This document shows positions 1-8,256 of a DNA stretch of 32,519 nt, one piece after another. The DNA is from UBA8389 sp964472175 (GTDB lineage: Bacteria; Bacteroidota; Bacteroidia; Bacteroidales; UBA1402). Under the pieces are notes generated by a model that saw only the letters and a program-made list of their open reading frames with translations, was not told where the DNA came from and ran no database searches. Where the stretch lies: positions 1 to 32,519 of the forward strand of contig CAYYJF010000020.1 of assembly GCA_964472175.1 (NCBI GenBank). The letters are read 5' to 3'. Position 1 is the first letter of the stretch. The number at the start of each line of letters is the position of its first letter. The translations under genes and the position numbers were made by a program.

Positions 1-1
1 T

Positions 2-1580
2 TTTCTGTTGAAACCCATGCAAACAACCTTAACGCCGATTCAAACCTCGTTGAAACCGATTCAGTCCACTGCGGAGATTTCCCAAGCTGCACCGGTTCAA
101 CAAACCAAGTCAACACCACTACCGGTCGAAACCAAAAATACCCTCACTGCATTTTTTCAGCAATTTTCAATAAGCGAGTGGCTACTCATGGTGTATCTGT
201 TGGTTTCTGGTTTGCTGTTTTTAAATCTATTGGTTCAATATATAAAAATCAATCGGCTCAAAAGAACAGGTTTACGATCCACCTGGAATCAACTGCCCTT
301 GGTTGTTCATGCCAAAGTATCCAGTCCATTTTCCTCAGGAAGAACCGTATTTCTTCCTGAAAATATGCACCAATCACAAAAAGAAGTTGTGATCCAGCAC
401 GAAAACTGGCACATCCAACACAAACATTATTTCGATGTCTTTTTTCAGGAAATCTGTACCTGCTTGTTTTGGTTCAACCCGTTTTTATGGTCCATTCGCA
501 AAGAACTTCGTAGTGTGCATGAGTTTCAGGCAGATAGAAGCGTCTTGAACGAGGGTTGCGATTTGTTCAGATACCAAACCATCATTTTACAGGAGGTCAT
601 GGGCAGTCATTTCAGATTGGCCAATGGATTCAATCAATCATTTACCAAAAAACGATTTATACAAATGAAAAACAACGAACCGAAAAGGACCTCTATCGCA
701 AGAAGACTCCTGTTATTACCCTATTTATTGGTTTTATTTGGATTGTTTTGTGTCACTCCGGGTATCGGGCAAAGCAATGGCCGTCCGACTGTGGTCACGA
801 AAGTAACCACATTCGACAAGAATGGTAAGCCTTCCATGACCCAAAAAGTGTCGATGGATATCAATGCCAAAGACTTGAATAAAAAAGATGTGGATCTTTT
901 TTTGGATTCCATTTCAAAACAAGCAGACTTGCTGATTCCGATTTTGTCCAAACTAGAAAAAGGAGGCCTATCCACCCAACCCAAAGCCTTCGATCAATTT
1001 TTACAAGCTTTGAATTTTAAAATCAACAATCAGGTCATCACACAAAATGATTTACCCAAAGAATTTTTGGAGCAAATCAAGCCTGAAGATTTTGGTGAAA
1101 TGAAAACGTATTTGGGTGATACCAAAAAAACGGTGGTGAAGCTGAAATTGGATCAAACCTTGAGTGAAGAGGACAAAGCCTTGCAATCAATGAATCTGAT
1201 GCAGGGATTTCTAAACCTTGGTATCGTTCAGAAAGTCATGCCAGGGATGTTACAATTTGCCACCAAGGTTTTGGAAAGCACTTTCAGTTCGGTGGCTCAG
1301 GGGGGACTGAATAAACTGGCGTTGTTGCAAAATCCCTCTTATACAAAAATGGATGTTGAAGGTGCCCTTGTTGAAGATGCCCTTGTTGAAGATGCNNNNN
1401 NNNNNNNNNNNNNNNNNNNNNNNNNNNNNNNNNNNNNNNNNNNNNNNNNNNNNNNNNNNNNNNNNNNNNNNNNNNNNNNNNNNNNNNNNNNNNNNCGGAT
1501 GGGAGTTCAGGGACATTCGGGTTGCAGATTACAAACCAAACGCCTCAGGAGGTACCAAGGGCGGAAAAGTCTACAAATAA
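2..1580 (+). CDS. M56 family (BlaR1/MecR1-like) membrane metallopeptidase, partial at 5' end and gapped
   Basis: The frame is open to the left edge, so the N-terminus and its first membrane helices lie outside the window. Counting from position 8, residues 58-78 form a membrane helix. HENWH at 131-135 (nt 398-412) fits the HExxH zinc motif, and EFQAD near 172 supplies the third ligand. Another helix near 227-250 (RRLLLLPYLLVLFGLF) leads to a C-terminal region with no recognised domain. M56 proteins are membrane sensors that usually cleave a BlaI-type repressor; none is visible here, so it may lie upstream. The 100-N gap at 1396-1495 interrupts the gene inside a 15-nt tandem repeat. After the gap the most protein-like frame ends with a stop at 1580 and is not in register with the frame before it, so the gap size is not real. 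The end coordinate is my choice among three frames. Confidence 0.75.
1355..1395 (+). repeat. 15-nt tandem repeat running into the assembly gap
   Basis: The unit GTTGAAGRTGCCCTT occurs at 1355-1369, at 1370-1384, and as a partial copy at 1385-1395 that runs directly into the N run. It encodes the in-frame pentapeptide VE(G/D)AL. The true copy number is unknown. Confidence 0.85.
1396..1495. other. Assembly gap (100 N)
   Basis: Exactly 100 undetermined bases, the same length as the two other gaps in the window. This suggests a placeholder of unknown real length. It falls within the M56 peptidase gene. Confidence 0.95.
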
Positions 1581-1610
1581 AGCGCCATCAACTCCATTTC
1601 GTGGCCTTTT

Positions 1611-1654
1611 AAAGCAGCCATCTCGAAGCAATTTTGAGGTGGCTGCTTTTATTT
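1611..1654. terminator. Bidirectional intrinsic terminator
   Basis: AAAGCAGCCA (1611-1620) pairs perfectly with TGGCTGCTTT (1640-1649), and the stem extends inward through TCTC/GAGG with one G-U pair. T-rich sequence follows on the plus side, and the A-rich left arm gives a U-tract on the minus side. It lies between the convergent M56 and SIMPL genes. Confidence 0.85.
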
Positions 1655-2369
1655 AATCTTCCAAGTAATACACAATGGTGCTGACCACCCGAATGGTTTT
1701 GATTTGCGGGGTGTTGGCATCCCGGTCACTGATGCTCAATTGTCCCTGGTCGGCCGATTTGATTTTGCCTAATTTGCTTTCTGAGTCTTGCGCAAATTTT
1801 AAGGCTGATGCTCTGGCATTTTGGGTTGCTGTTTGTATCAAGGAAGGCTTGATGTCGTTGAGTTTGGTGAAGAGGAATTGCTTTTGAAAGCGATAATCAT
1901 CGCCTGTGATGGCAATGCCCTGTCGTATCAGCTCATCCGATTTTTCCATCAACGAATGAACCAAATCCACTTTGTTGGTGGTGACAGTGATGACAGAGGT
2001 GACATTGTAACGGTATCGGGCTTGGTTGTTGGCATATCTTTCTGCCTGCATGTCAATGATTTCCGGCGCTGAACGCGAAATCTCTGAATCTTTGATGCCA
2101 TTGTCATTCAAATATTTAATGATGGCTGCGTTTTTCAATTGAATGCCTGAATGGATCGCAATCAAATCATCGCCGACCTCCTTGAAAGCAAGGGGCCAAA
2201 TGACTTTGTCCGATTTGACCTCTTTTTCAGCAAGCCCTTTTACGGTTACAACCCTGTCCTTGTTTTTGAATTCAATCAATCCATTTCTCAAGACAAAACC
2301 CAGTGTCAGCAATCCCAATCCAATAAAGAATCCGGATATGGCTTGTTCAGATAGTTTGATGCGTTTCAT
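1653..2369 (-). CDS. SIMPL-domain (DUF541) membrane-anchored periplasmic protein
   Basis: The product is 238 residues. A hydrophobic segment at about residues 10-28 (SGFFIGLGLLTLGFVL) acts as signal or anchor, followed by RVVTVKGLAEKEVKSDK. That is the typical start of a SIMPL/DUF541 domain (YggE/BP26 group), which continues to the C-terminus with RASALKFAQDSESKLG. Family members are envelope proteins linked to oxidative stress or to oligomeric periplasmic assemblies, but the biochemical role is unknown. I start at the ATG ending at 2369, where the MKRIKLSEQ signal segment begins; 29 further in-frame upstream codons look like non-coding leader. It is transcribed alone, divergent from the pectate lyase gene, and ends at the shared terminator. 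Confidence 0.85.
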   Translation of the reverse strand: MKRIKLSEQAISGFFIGLGLLTLGFVLRNGLIEFKNKDRVVTVKGLAEKEVKSDKVIWPLAFKEVGDDLIAIHSGIQLKNAAIIKYLNDNGIKDSEISRSAPEIIDMQAERYANNQARYRYNVTSVITVTTNKVDLVHSLMEKSDELIRQGIAITGDDYRFQKQFLFTKLNDIKPSLIQTATQNARASALKFAQDSESKLGKIKSADQGQLSISDRDANTPQIKTIRVVSTIVYYLED

Positions 2370-2515
2370 TGTATGAATGTGTTTGTTGGTTGACAAGATA
2401 CAAAAGGTTGTCCCGGAAAGTTCTAAAAAAATGTCAAAAAAAATTAAAAAACACAATCAGTTTTAACAAATATTGTTTAAATTGCCCCCAACCTAATCTC
2501 TAAAACTATTGTGCT

Positions 2516-3970
2516 ATGTGGAAAACATTTCTATCATTGTGCCCCCTTGTTTCCATTCTACTTGTTGTATTCATTGTTCCGGCTTCTGCCCAGCTTCCGG
2601 CTTTTCCCGGTGCTGAAGGTGGAGGACGATTTGTAACCGGTGGCAGAGGTGGTCAAGTTTATTACGTAAATACAGTTGAAGATCAACTTGTTGGAGATGT
2701 CGCCAAACGTGAGGGATCATTGCGTTGGTGTTTAAACCAGGAGGGTGCTAAAACCATTTTGTTTAAATGTTCAGGCAACATTCAACTAAAATCTCCTTTG
2801 ATTATTAAGAAAGGAAATGTAACCATTGCCGGGCAATCCGCTCCCGGAGATGGCATTTGTATCAGTCACTATCCCACGCAAATTGATGCCGACAATGTCA
2901 TCGTTCGTTTTATTCGATTTAGAATGGGCGATCAATTCAAAGTGTCCGGAGATGCCTTGTGGGCAAGAAATCACAGCAACATCATCATTGACCATTGTTC
3001 CATGAGCTGGAGTACCGATGAATGCGCCTCCTTTTATTCCAACAAAAATTTTACCCTTCAATGGAGCATCATTGCTGAAGCCTTGCGTAAATCAAATTTG
3101 GGCAATGGAATGCATGGTTACGGAGGCATTTGGGGTGGAGAAAATGCATCTTTCCACCACAATTTATTGGCCAACAACGACAGCCGAAATCCCAGATTCA
3201 ACGGATGGAAACGCTCCGGGTTACAATATGAATCGACCATCGCTCAGGAATTGGTTGATTTCAGAAACAATGTCATTTACAACTGGAGTGCAGGAGTCGC
3301 TTATGGTGGTGAAAATGCAGGTCAATACAATATCGTGAATAATGTGTATCGGTTTGGCCCGGCTTCGAAATCAAAATTCAGAATATTGCAGTGTTATGGT
3401 GAGGCCTCGACAAAATACGGCATTCCTCATGGCCGGTTTCATTTAAATGGTAATTACATTTATGGAAACAAAGCATTTTCCGAAAATAATACCCTGGCCA
3501 TCGAAAATCAGACCCAAAAGCCCAATTCGGAAGTATTGATGACCGAAGCCTTCCCATTTTCTGAAGTGACTACCCACAGTGCCATTGATGCCTTTAAAAA
3601 GGTTTTGTCTTTAGCCGGTTGCTCCTTTAAAAGAGATACAGTCGATGCTCGTTTGGTCGATGAAACAAAAAATGGCACCATCCATTTCACGGGGTCAAAC
3701 GGAAGTTTGAATGGCATGATTGATTCCCAAAAAGACGTAGGCGGATGGCCTGAATATAAATCCGAAGCTTTCAAAGTGGATACAGATTTGGATGGCATGC
3801 CCGATGATTGGGAAGCTGAAAAAAGTCTTGATCCCAAGTCCGCAGCAGATGGAAAACTGGTCAAGCTGAACCAGGAAGGATACACCAATCTGGAAGTGTA
3901 TTTAAACGGTCTGGTTGAAAAAATCGCCCTTGAAGGCTTGTCCGAAGGGGTCAGTGTTTCTAAACCGTAA
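2516..3970 (+). CDS. Secreted pectate lyase-like right-handed beta-helix protein
   Basis: The product is 484 residues with a signal peptide (hydrophobic residues 6-22, likely cleavage after PASA at about 25). The mature start LPAFPGAEGGGRFVTGGRGG is the usual opening of Bacteroidota pectate lyases related to polysaccharide lyase family 1. GSLRWCL, NVTIAGQSAPGDGICI and NIIIDHCSMSWSTDE follow, matching the beta-helix core. The C-terminal VDTDLDGMPDDWE segment resembles a calcium-binding thrombospondin type 3-like motif common in these enzymes. The expected activity is eliminative cleavage of polygalacturonate outside the cytoplasm. No SusC/SusD pair or other carbohydrate gene is nearby, so it is not within a recognisable utilisation locus. 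Its stop codon overlaps the convergent downstream gene by 11 bp. The exact substrate is inferred. Confidence 0.88.
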   Translation: MWKTFLSLCPLVSILLVVFIVPASAQLPAFPGAEGGGRFVTGGRGGQVYYVNTVEDQLVGDVAKREGSLRWCLNQEGAKTILFKCSGNIQLKSPLIIKKGNVTIAGQSAPGDGICISHYPTQIDADNVIVRFIRFRMGDQFKVSGDALWARNHSNIIIDHCSMSWSTDECASFYSNKNFTLQWSIIAEALRKSNLGNGMHGYGGIWGGENASFHHNLLANNDSRNPRFNGWKRSGLQYESTIAQELVDFRNNVIYNWSAGVAYGGENAGQYNIVNNVYRFGPASKSKFRILQCYGEASTKYGIPHGRFHLNGNYIYGNKAFSENNTLAIENQTQKPNSEVLMTEAFPFSEVTTHSAIDAFKKVLSLAGCSFKRDTVDARLVDETKNGTIHFTGSNGSLNGMIDSQKDVGGWPEYKSEAFKVDTDLDGMPDDWEAEKSLDPKSAADGKLVKLNQEGYTNLEVYLNGLVEKIALEGLSEGVSVSKP

Positions 3971-5246
3971 AATACAAAACGACCAATAGATTTAAGACAC
4001 TCAAAACGCCGAATCCAAGGAAGAGCGGTTTGCTCAGTGCTTTTCTGTTGCCGGAAAAACCAATCGCATAAAACATCTTCATGATGTTGTTGCTCAATGT
4101 TGCTATGAGACAACTTGCTGAAAGGACAGTTGTTGCAATAGCAACATTGTTGTGGTTGAACAAGTTTAATACAAAAGGTGTAATGTCACCGATGCCCGAA
4201 ACAAAAGCCAGAATGCTCAAACCCTTTGTGCCAACCCACAACAAGGTGTAGTGTGTTAACACAGTAAAAACCACATATAAAAAAGCAAAGATCAGAGCGA
4301 CCTTGAATTCCAAGGGGTTGTCCTCAATTTCAATTTTCTCGTGCTGATGTCCACTGTTCCCCTGGTTGCTCTTTCTAACAAGCAATCCGATACCGAGTGA
4401 AGCCAATAAGAGCAGCAGCATCGGAATCAACAATTGTTTAAAGGCATCCATGTTGAAGATGGAAATCACGATAAGCAATCTTAAAAACATCATACTGACT
4501 GCAAAAAACATGGCTGCAATGTAATCCTTCAAAACAGCCTCATCCGCATTTTTGCATTTTCGTCCCAGGATGCTAATGGTTGCAGTACTGCTGTACAAGC
4601 CCCCTAGAATGCCTGAAACCAACACACCAGACTCAGGCATGATGTAACGTTTTACCAAATAACTGACATACGAAATTCCGGAGACAATGACCGTTGCAAG
4701 CCAAATACGATAGGGTGTTAAGCCAATTTCAGGAACAATGTTCACATCAGGCAGTAGCGGCAAAACAATGAAAGCCATCAATAAAAATTTGGCCAGCGTA
4801 ATGAATTCATCGTTGTCCATTTTTTGCGCCAGTTCAACAAATGTCGATTTCATTTCAGTCAGAAGCAAGACCACAACCACCACAGAAAGGTAAAGCCAGG
4901 AAGGCGTACTGATGACCAGCGGACCCATACAATAAGTGATCAAAGCAGTTACAAAAGACGTGATGCCATAATCTCCCAGTTTGGCGATTTTGTTATGATA
5001 ATTGATGGCAAACAAAACAATGAGCGCAACACCACCACCCAAAAACAAGGCAACATTGCCTGGCGTGAAAAGGAACAATAAATAGCCCAATAGTCCGATG
5101 AGGGTGAAGGTTCTGTCCGTGCCGAACAAAGTTGTTTCTTTGTTTAGATTCAATCTTCTTTGTGACAGCCCGATCAACAAAGAAAATGCGATGACCAACA
5201 AAAAGTCAGTAACGCCCTCCGGAAGGATGTTTCCCCAATTTCCCAT
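3960..5246 (-). CDS. MgtC/SapB-DUF4010 family multi-spanning membrane protein
   Basis: The product is 428 residues, almost entirely hydrophobic, with roughly a dozen predicted membrane helices. The N-terminal part (GVTDFLLVIAFSLLIGLSQRR, then LIGLLGYLLFLF) resembles the MgtC/SapB domain. The later part (GVLVSGILGGLYSSTATISILGRK and GISYVSYLVKRY) is typical of DUF4010. The transport or regulatory role is not established; MgtC homologs are linked to magnesium starvation and ATP synthase inhibition, but that cannot be transferred safely. The ATG lies 5 nt after the stop of the CYTH gene, so the two are probably co-transcribed. It ends in a convergent 11-bp overlap with the pectate lyase gene, using a TAG stop. 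Confidence 0.82.
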   Translation of the reverse strand: MGNWGNILPEGVTDFLLVIAFSLLIGLSQRRLNLNKETTLFGTDRTFTLIGLLGYLLFLFTPGNVALFLGGGVALIVLFAINYHNKIAKLGDYGITSFVTALITYCMGPLVISTPSWLYLSVVVVVLLLTEMKSTFVELAQKMDNDEFITLAKFLLMAFIVLPLLPDVNIVPEIGLTPYRIWLATVIVSGISYVSYLVKRYIMPESGVLVSGILGGLYSSTATISILGRKCKNADEAVLKDYIAAMFFAVSMMFLRLLIVISIFNMDAFKQLLIPMLLLLLASLGIGLLVRKSNQGNSGHQHEKIEIEDNPLEFKVALIFAFLYVVFTVLTHYTLLWVGTKGLSILAFVSGIGDITPFVLNLFNHNNVAIATTVLSASCLIATLSNNIMKMFYAIGFSGNRKALSKPLFLGFGVLSVLNLLVVLYFTV

Positions 5247-5251
5247 GTGTT

Positions 5252-5734
5252 TTATTTTTCGTTTTCAGTCCAATCTTTATACGGATATTTTGCCAAATGT
5301 GAATTGTTGAAGCGTTTCAAACCAGTCACTTCTTTGCCCAGCCATGCAGGTCTTTCAAAGGTTTCCTCTTCGCTCGACAACTCCACTTCAGCCACAACCA
5401 GGCCTTCATTCTCTTGTAAAAACACATCCACTTCAAACAAATGTTTTCCAACAGGAACAATATATCTGTATTTGTCGATGATCAAATCTGTGGACAATTT
5501 CAACAAATCCATGGCATCCACCAAATCAATTTCTTTTTCAAATTCATAGCGGGTAAAACTGCCAGGTGCTGTTTTGCCTTTGATGGTCAGATAGCCTTTG
5601 TCGTTTTTAGTTCGAACCCGTACCGTCGATTTTGGACCCGACGCCAGATAACCTTGATGAATTCGAAACAATTGGGTCGCATTTTCTTTGAATGCGCCGC
5701 TGACAAGAAATTTTCGTTCAATTTCGTATGGCAT
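5252..5734 (-). CDS. CYTH domain triphosphate-binding phosphohydrolase or cyclase-like protein
   Basis: The product is 160 residues. It opens with MPYEIERKFLV, which carries the CYTH signature ExExK (E4, E6, K8). Basic and acidic strand motifs follow (TVRVRTKNDKGYLTIKGK, EFEKEIDL, DKYRYIVP, FEVDVF, EVELSSEEE), as expected for the triphosphate tunnel fold. Compact bacterial members of this size often hydrolyse inorganic triphosphate; cyclase or thiamine triphosphatase activity is less likely but cannot be excluded. I start at the ATG ending at 5734 because the motif begins there and a -7 promoter element covers 5753-5760, where a longer frame would begin. It is first in an apparent two-gene operon with the MgtC/DUF4010 gene. 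Confidence 0.87.
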   Translation of the reverse strand: MPYEIERKFLVSGAFKENATQLFRIHQGYLASGPKSTVRVRTKNDKGYLTIKGKTAPGSFTRYEFEKEIDLVDAMDLLKLSTDLIIDKYRYIVPVGKHLFEVDVFLQENEGLVVAEVELSSEEETFERPAWLGKEVTGLKRFNNSHLAKYPYKDWTENEK

Positions 5735-5752
5735 GTGTACACAGAGTTTCGA

Positions 5753-5760
5753 CAAATATA
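5753..5760 (-). promoter_or_regulatory. -7 promoter element of the CYTH-mgtC operon
   Basis: On the minus strand this reads TATATTTG, a perfect match to TAnnTTTG. A second match, TACTTTTG, lies at 5773-5780. Neither has a clear -33 TTTG at 19-20 nt. The nearer one predicts a leader of about a dozen bases before the ATG ending at 5734. Confidence 0.55.
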
Positions 5761-5910
5761 TAACATTCTGTTCAAAAGTATAGGAAGAAAGTAAATCATG
5801 TTCAACAACAATGTTCTCTAACAGGAATTTAGAATTGGAATTGAAAACATCTTTTTCTACTTTGCAGCTGCTTTTTTTTTATTATCCACCTCATTTAATC
5901 TTTTACCAAT

Positions 5911-8070
5911 ATGAAAGTATATTCGTCAAAAGAGATCAAAAACATCTCCATCATCGGAGGTTCAAGGTCAGGGAAAACCACTCTCGCCGAAGCCATGCTT
6001 CTAGAGGGTGGTTTAATAAAACGTAGAGGAACCGTAGAAGCGCACAATACCGTGTGTGACTACTTCCCAGTGGAGCACGAATACGGTTATTCCGTATTTT
6101 CTACTTTGTTTCATGTGGAGTGGAACAATAAAAAATTGAATTTTATAGACTGTCCCGGAGCTGAAGATTTTGTCGGAGGAGCCGTGACTGCTTTGAATGT
6201 AACCGATACCGCACTGCTGTTGGTGAATGCAGCATACGGCATGGATGTCGGAACTCAAAATAATTTTAAAAACACCGAGCGATACAACAAGCCTGTCATT
6301 TTCGTTGTCAATCAGTTGGATCAGGACAAAGCCGATTATGACGTTGTTTTGGAACAACTACACAGCTCTTACGGCACGAAAGTGGTGCCTGTTCAATATC
6401 CGCTCAATGCAGGTTCAGGATTTAATTCCCTGATTGATGTGCTCATTATGAAACGCTTAACATGGAAGCCAGAAGGCGGAGCACCTGTCATTGATGACAT
6501 TCCTGAAAGCGAAAAAGAAAAAGCAGAAGCCTGGCATCAGGCTTTGGTTGAGGCCGCCGCCGAGAATGATGAAACCCTCATGGAAAAATTCTTCGATCAG
6601 GGAACGCTCACCGAAGACGATATTCGGGACGGAGTCCGGCATGGGTTGATTCAAAGAGGCATGTTTCCCGTATTCTGTGTCTGTGCAGGCAAGGATATGG
6701 GTGTACGCCGCTTGATGGAATTTTTGGGAAATGTAGTTCCCTTTGTGGACGATATGCCCAAGATCTCAGATGTCAATGGTGAAGAAGTCTCCATGGATGC
6801 TTCAGCGCCCACCAGTTTGTATTTTTTCAAAACGTCGGTCGAACCACATATTGGTGAAATCTCCTATTTCAAAGTGATGTCGGGCAAAGTCAAGGAAGGC
6901 GATGATTTGTTGAATGCATCCAGAGGATCCAAAGAACGCCTTTCGCAATTGTTTGCCGTTGCAGGTTCAACGCGCATTCCAGTACCTGAAATGATGGCAG
7001 GAGACATCGGTGCTGTGGTGAAACTGAAAGATGTCAGAACAGGAAATTCCCTGAACGGAAAAGGTTCAGAACATCTATTTGATTTTATTCGCTATCCGGA
7101 ACCCAAATTCAGAAGGGCCATCAAGCCTGTCAATGAATCGGATGTAGAAAAAATGATGGCGTTGTTGAACCGAATGCATGAAGAAGATCCAACATGGATC
7201 ATTGAACAATCCAAAGAATTGAAACAAACCATCATTCATGGACAGGGAGAATTCCACCTCAGGACCTTAAAATGGAGGTTGGAAAACAACGACAAATTGA
7301 GTGTTCAATTTGTGGAACCCCGCATCCCGTATCGTGAAACCATTACCAAAGTTTCCAGAGCCGACTATCGCCACAAAAAGCAATCGGGCGGTGCCGGTCA
7401 GTTCGGTGAAGTACATCTGATTGTCGAACCCTACGAAGAAGGCAAACCCATTTCTGAAACGTATAAGTTTAACGGTCAAGAATTTAAGATTAGCATTAGA
7501 GATACCCAGGAGATCAAACTGGAATGGGGCGGAAAATTGATTTTCGTCAATTCCATTGTTGGCGGTTCTATCGATGCCAGGTTCTTACCGGCTATTTTAA
7601 AAGGTGTGATGAGCCGTATGGAACAAGGACCACTTACAGGTTCTTATGCCAGAGATGTACGTGTGATTGTATATGACGGCAAAATGCATCCGGTCGATTC
7701 AAACGAAATCTCATTCATGTTGGCCGGAAGAAATGCCTTTAGTGAAGCCTTTAAAAATGCAGGTCCGAAGATATTGGAACCCATTTACGATGTCGAAATC
7801 ATGGTTCCGGGCGATAGAATGGGCGATGTTATGGGCGATTTGCAAGGTAGACGTGCCATCATCATGGGCATGAGTAGCGAAAAAGGGTATGAAAAGCTTT
7901 CTGCCAAAGTCCCCTTAAAAGAGATGTCCACCTATTCTACCTCATTGAGTTCGCTCACTGGTGGACGTGCATCCTTTAGCATGAAGTTTTCAGCATATGA
8001 ATTGGTGCCTACCGATGTTCAGGACAAATTGCTCAAAGCGTATGAGACACAGCAAGCTGACAAGGATTGA
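5911..8070 (+). CDS. Elongation factor G paralog, EF-G2 type, with degenerate GTPase motifs
   Basis: The product is 719 residues, full length for EF-G, with domains I-V in order: an N-terminal G domain, domain II from about 295, domain III from about 400 (MALLNRMHEEDPTW), domain IV near 480-600 (QSGGAGQFGEV) and a C-terminal domain V. The G domain is unusual. The P-loop is GGSRSGKTT. Switch II is DCPGAEDF instead of DTPGHVDF, so the catalytic histidine is replaced by alanine. G4 is NQLD instead of NKxD, and G5 resembles CAG instead of SAL. This matches, as I recall it, the Bacteroides EF-G2 reported to support translation without GTP hydrolysis during starvation and gut colonisation. It stands alone, away from rpsL/rpsG/tuf, as a second EF-G would. 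A strong terminator follows. Confidence 0.9.
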   Translation: MKVYSSKEIKNISIIGGSRSGKTTLAEAMLLEGGLIKRRGTVEAHNTVCDYFPVEHEYGYSVFSTLFHVEWNNKKLNFIDCPGAEDFVGGAVTALNVTDTALLLVNAAYGMDVGTQNNFKNTERYNKPVIFVVNQLDQDKADYDVVLEQLHSSYGTKVVPVQYPLNAGSGFNSLIDVLIMKRLTWKPEGGAPVIDDIPESEKEKAEAWHQALVEAAAENDETLMEKFFDQGTLTEDDIRDGVRHGLIQRGMFPVFCVCAGKDMGVRRLMEFLGNVVPFVDDMPKISDVNGEEVSMDASAPTSLYFFKTSVEPHIGEISYFKVMSGKVKEGDDLLNASRGSKERLSQLFAVAGSTRIPVPEMMAGDIGAVVKLKDVRTGNSLNGKGSEHLFDFIRYPEPKFRRAIKPVNESDVEKMMALLNRMHEEDPTWIIEQSKELKQTIIHGQGEFHLRTLKWRLENNDKLSVQFVEPRIPYRETITKVSRADYRHKKQSGGAGQFGEVHLIVEPYEEGKPISETYKFNGQEFKISIRDTQEIKLEWGGKLIFVNSIVGGSIDARFLPAILKGVMSRMEQGPLTGSYARDVRVIVYDGKMHPVDSNEISFMLAGRNAFSEAFKNAGPKILEPIYDVEIMVPGDRMGDVMGDLQGRRAIIMGMSSEKGYEKLSAKVPLKEMSTYSTSLSSLTGGRASFSMKFSAYELVPTDVQDKLLKAYETQQADKD

Positions 8071-8132
8071 TGAATGAATAAAAGACCGGACATCAACACA
8101 GAAGTCGTGTTGTACGAGTAAAGAGTGAATGG

Positions 8133-8177
8133 TTGACCCGAAAAAGATGAAAATCTGATTCGGGTCAATGCTTTTTT
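8133..8177 (+). terminator. Intrinsic terminator after the EF-G2 gene
   Basis: TTGACCCGAA (8133-8142) pairs perfectly with TTCGGGTCAA (8159-8168), followed by TGC and six T (8172-8177). Confidence 0.88.
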
Positions 8178-8221
8178 GGGATGTTAATTTTTGTGTGGAG
8201 CGGTTAATTAATTAAAATCCA

Positions 8222-8252
8222 TTCGAAATGTTAAAATTTGCCCTTATTTTTG
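8222..8252 (+). promoter_or_regulatory. Promoter of rprX-rprY
   Basis: TTCG (8222-8225, consensus TTTG) is separated by 19 nt from TATTTTTG (8245-8252), a perfect TAnnTTTG. The start codon is only 4 nt further, so transcription would begin at or very near the ATG. Confidence 0.75.
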
Positions 8253-8256
8253 TCAC

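Noticed and set aside
1496..1612. Continuation of the M56 protein in its upstream frame across the N gap to 1612
   Set aside because: The 100-N length is a placeholder, and that frame after the gap gives an unlikely Arg/Gln-rich tail running into the terminator. Another frame ending at 1580 looks more protein-like.
2370..2456. Start of the SIMPL protein 29 codons upstream
   Set aside because: The added residues are unlike the family, and the signal segment begins at the ATG ending at 2369.
5858..5864. Promoter of the EF-G2 gene
   Set aside because: TTGG at 5835-5838 and TACTTTG at 5858 have the right spacing, but the -7 box has two mismatches to TAnnTTTG, so I did not list it as a feature.
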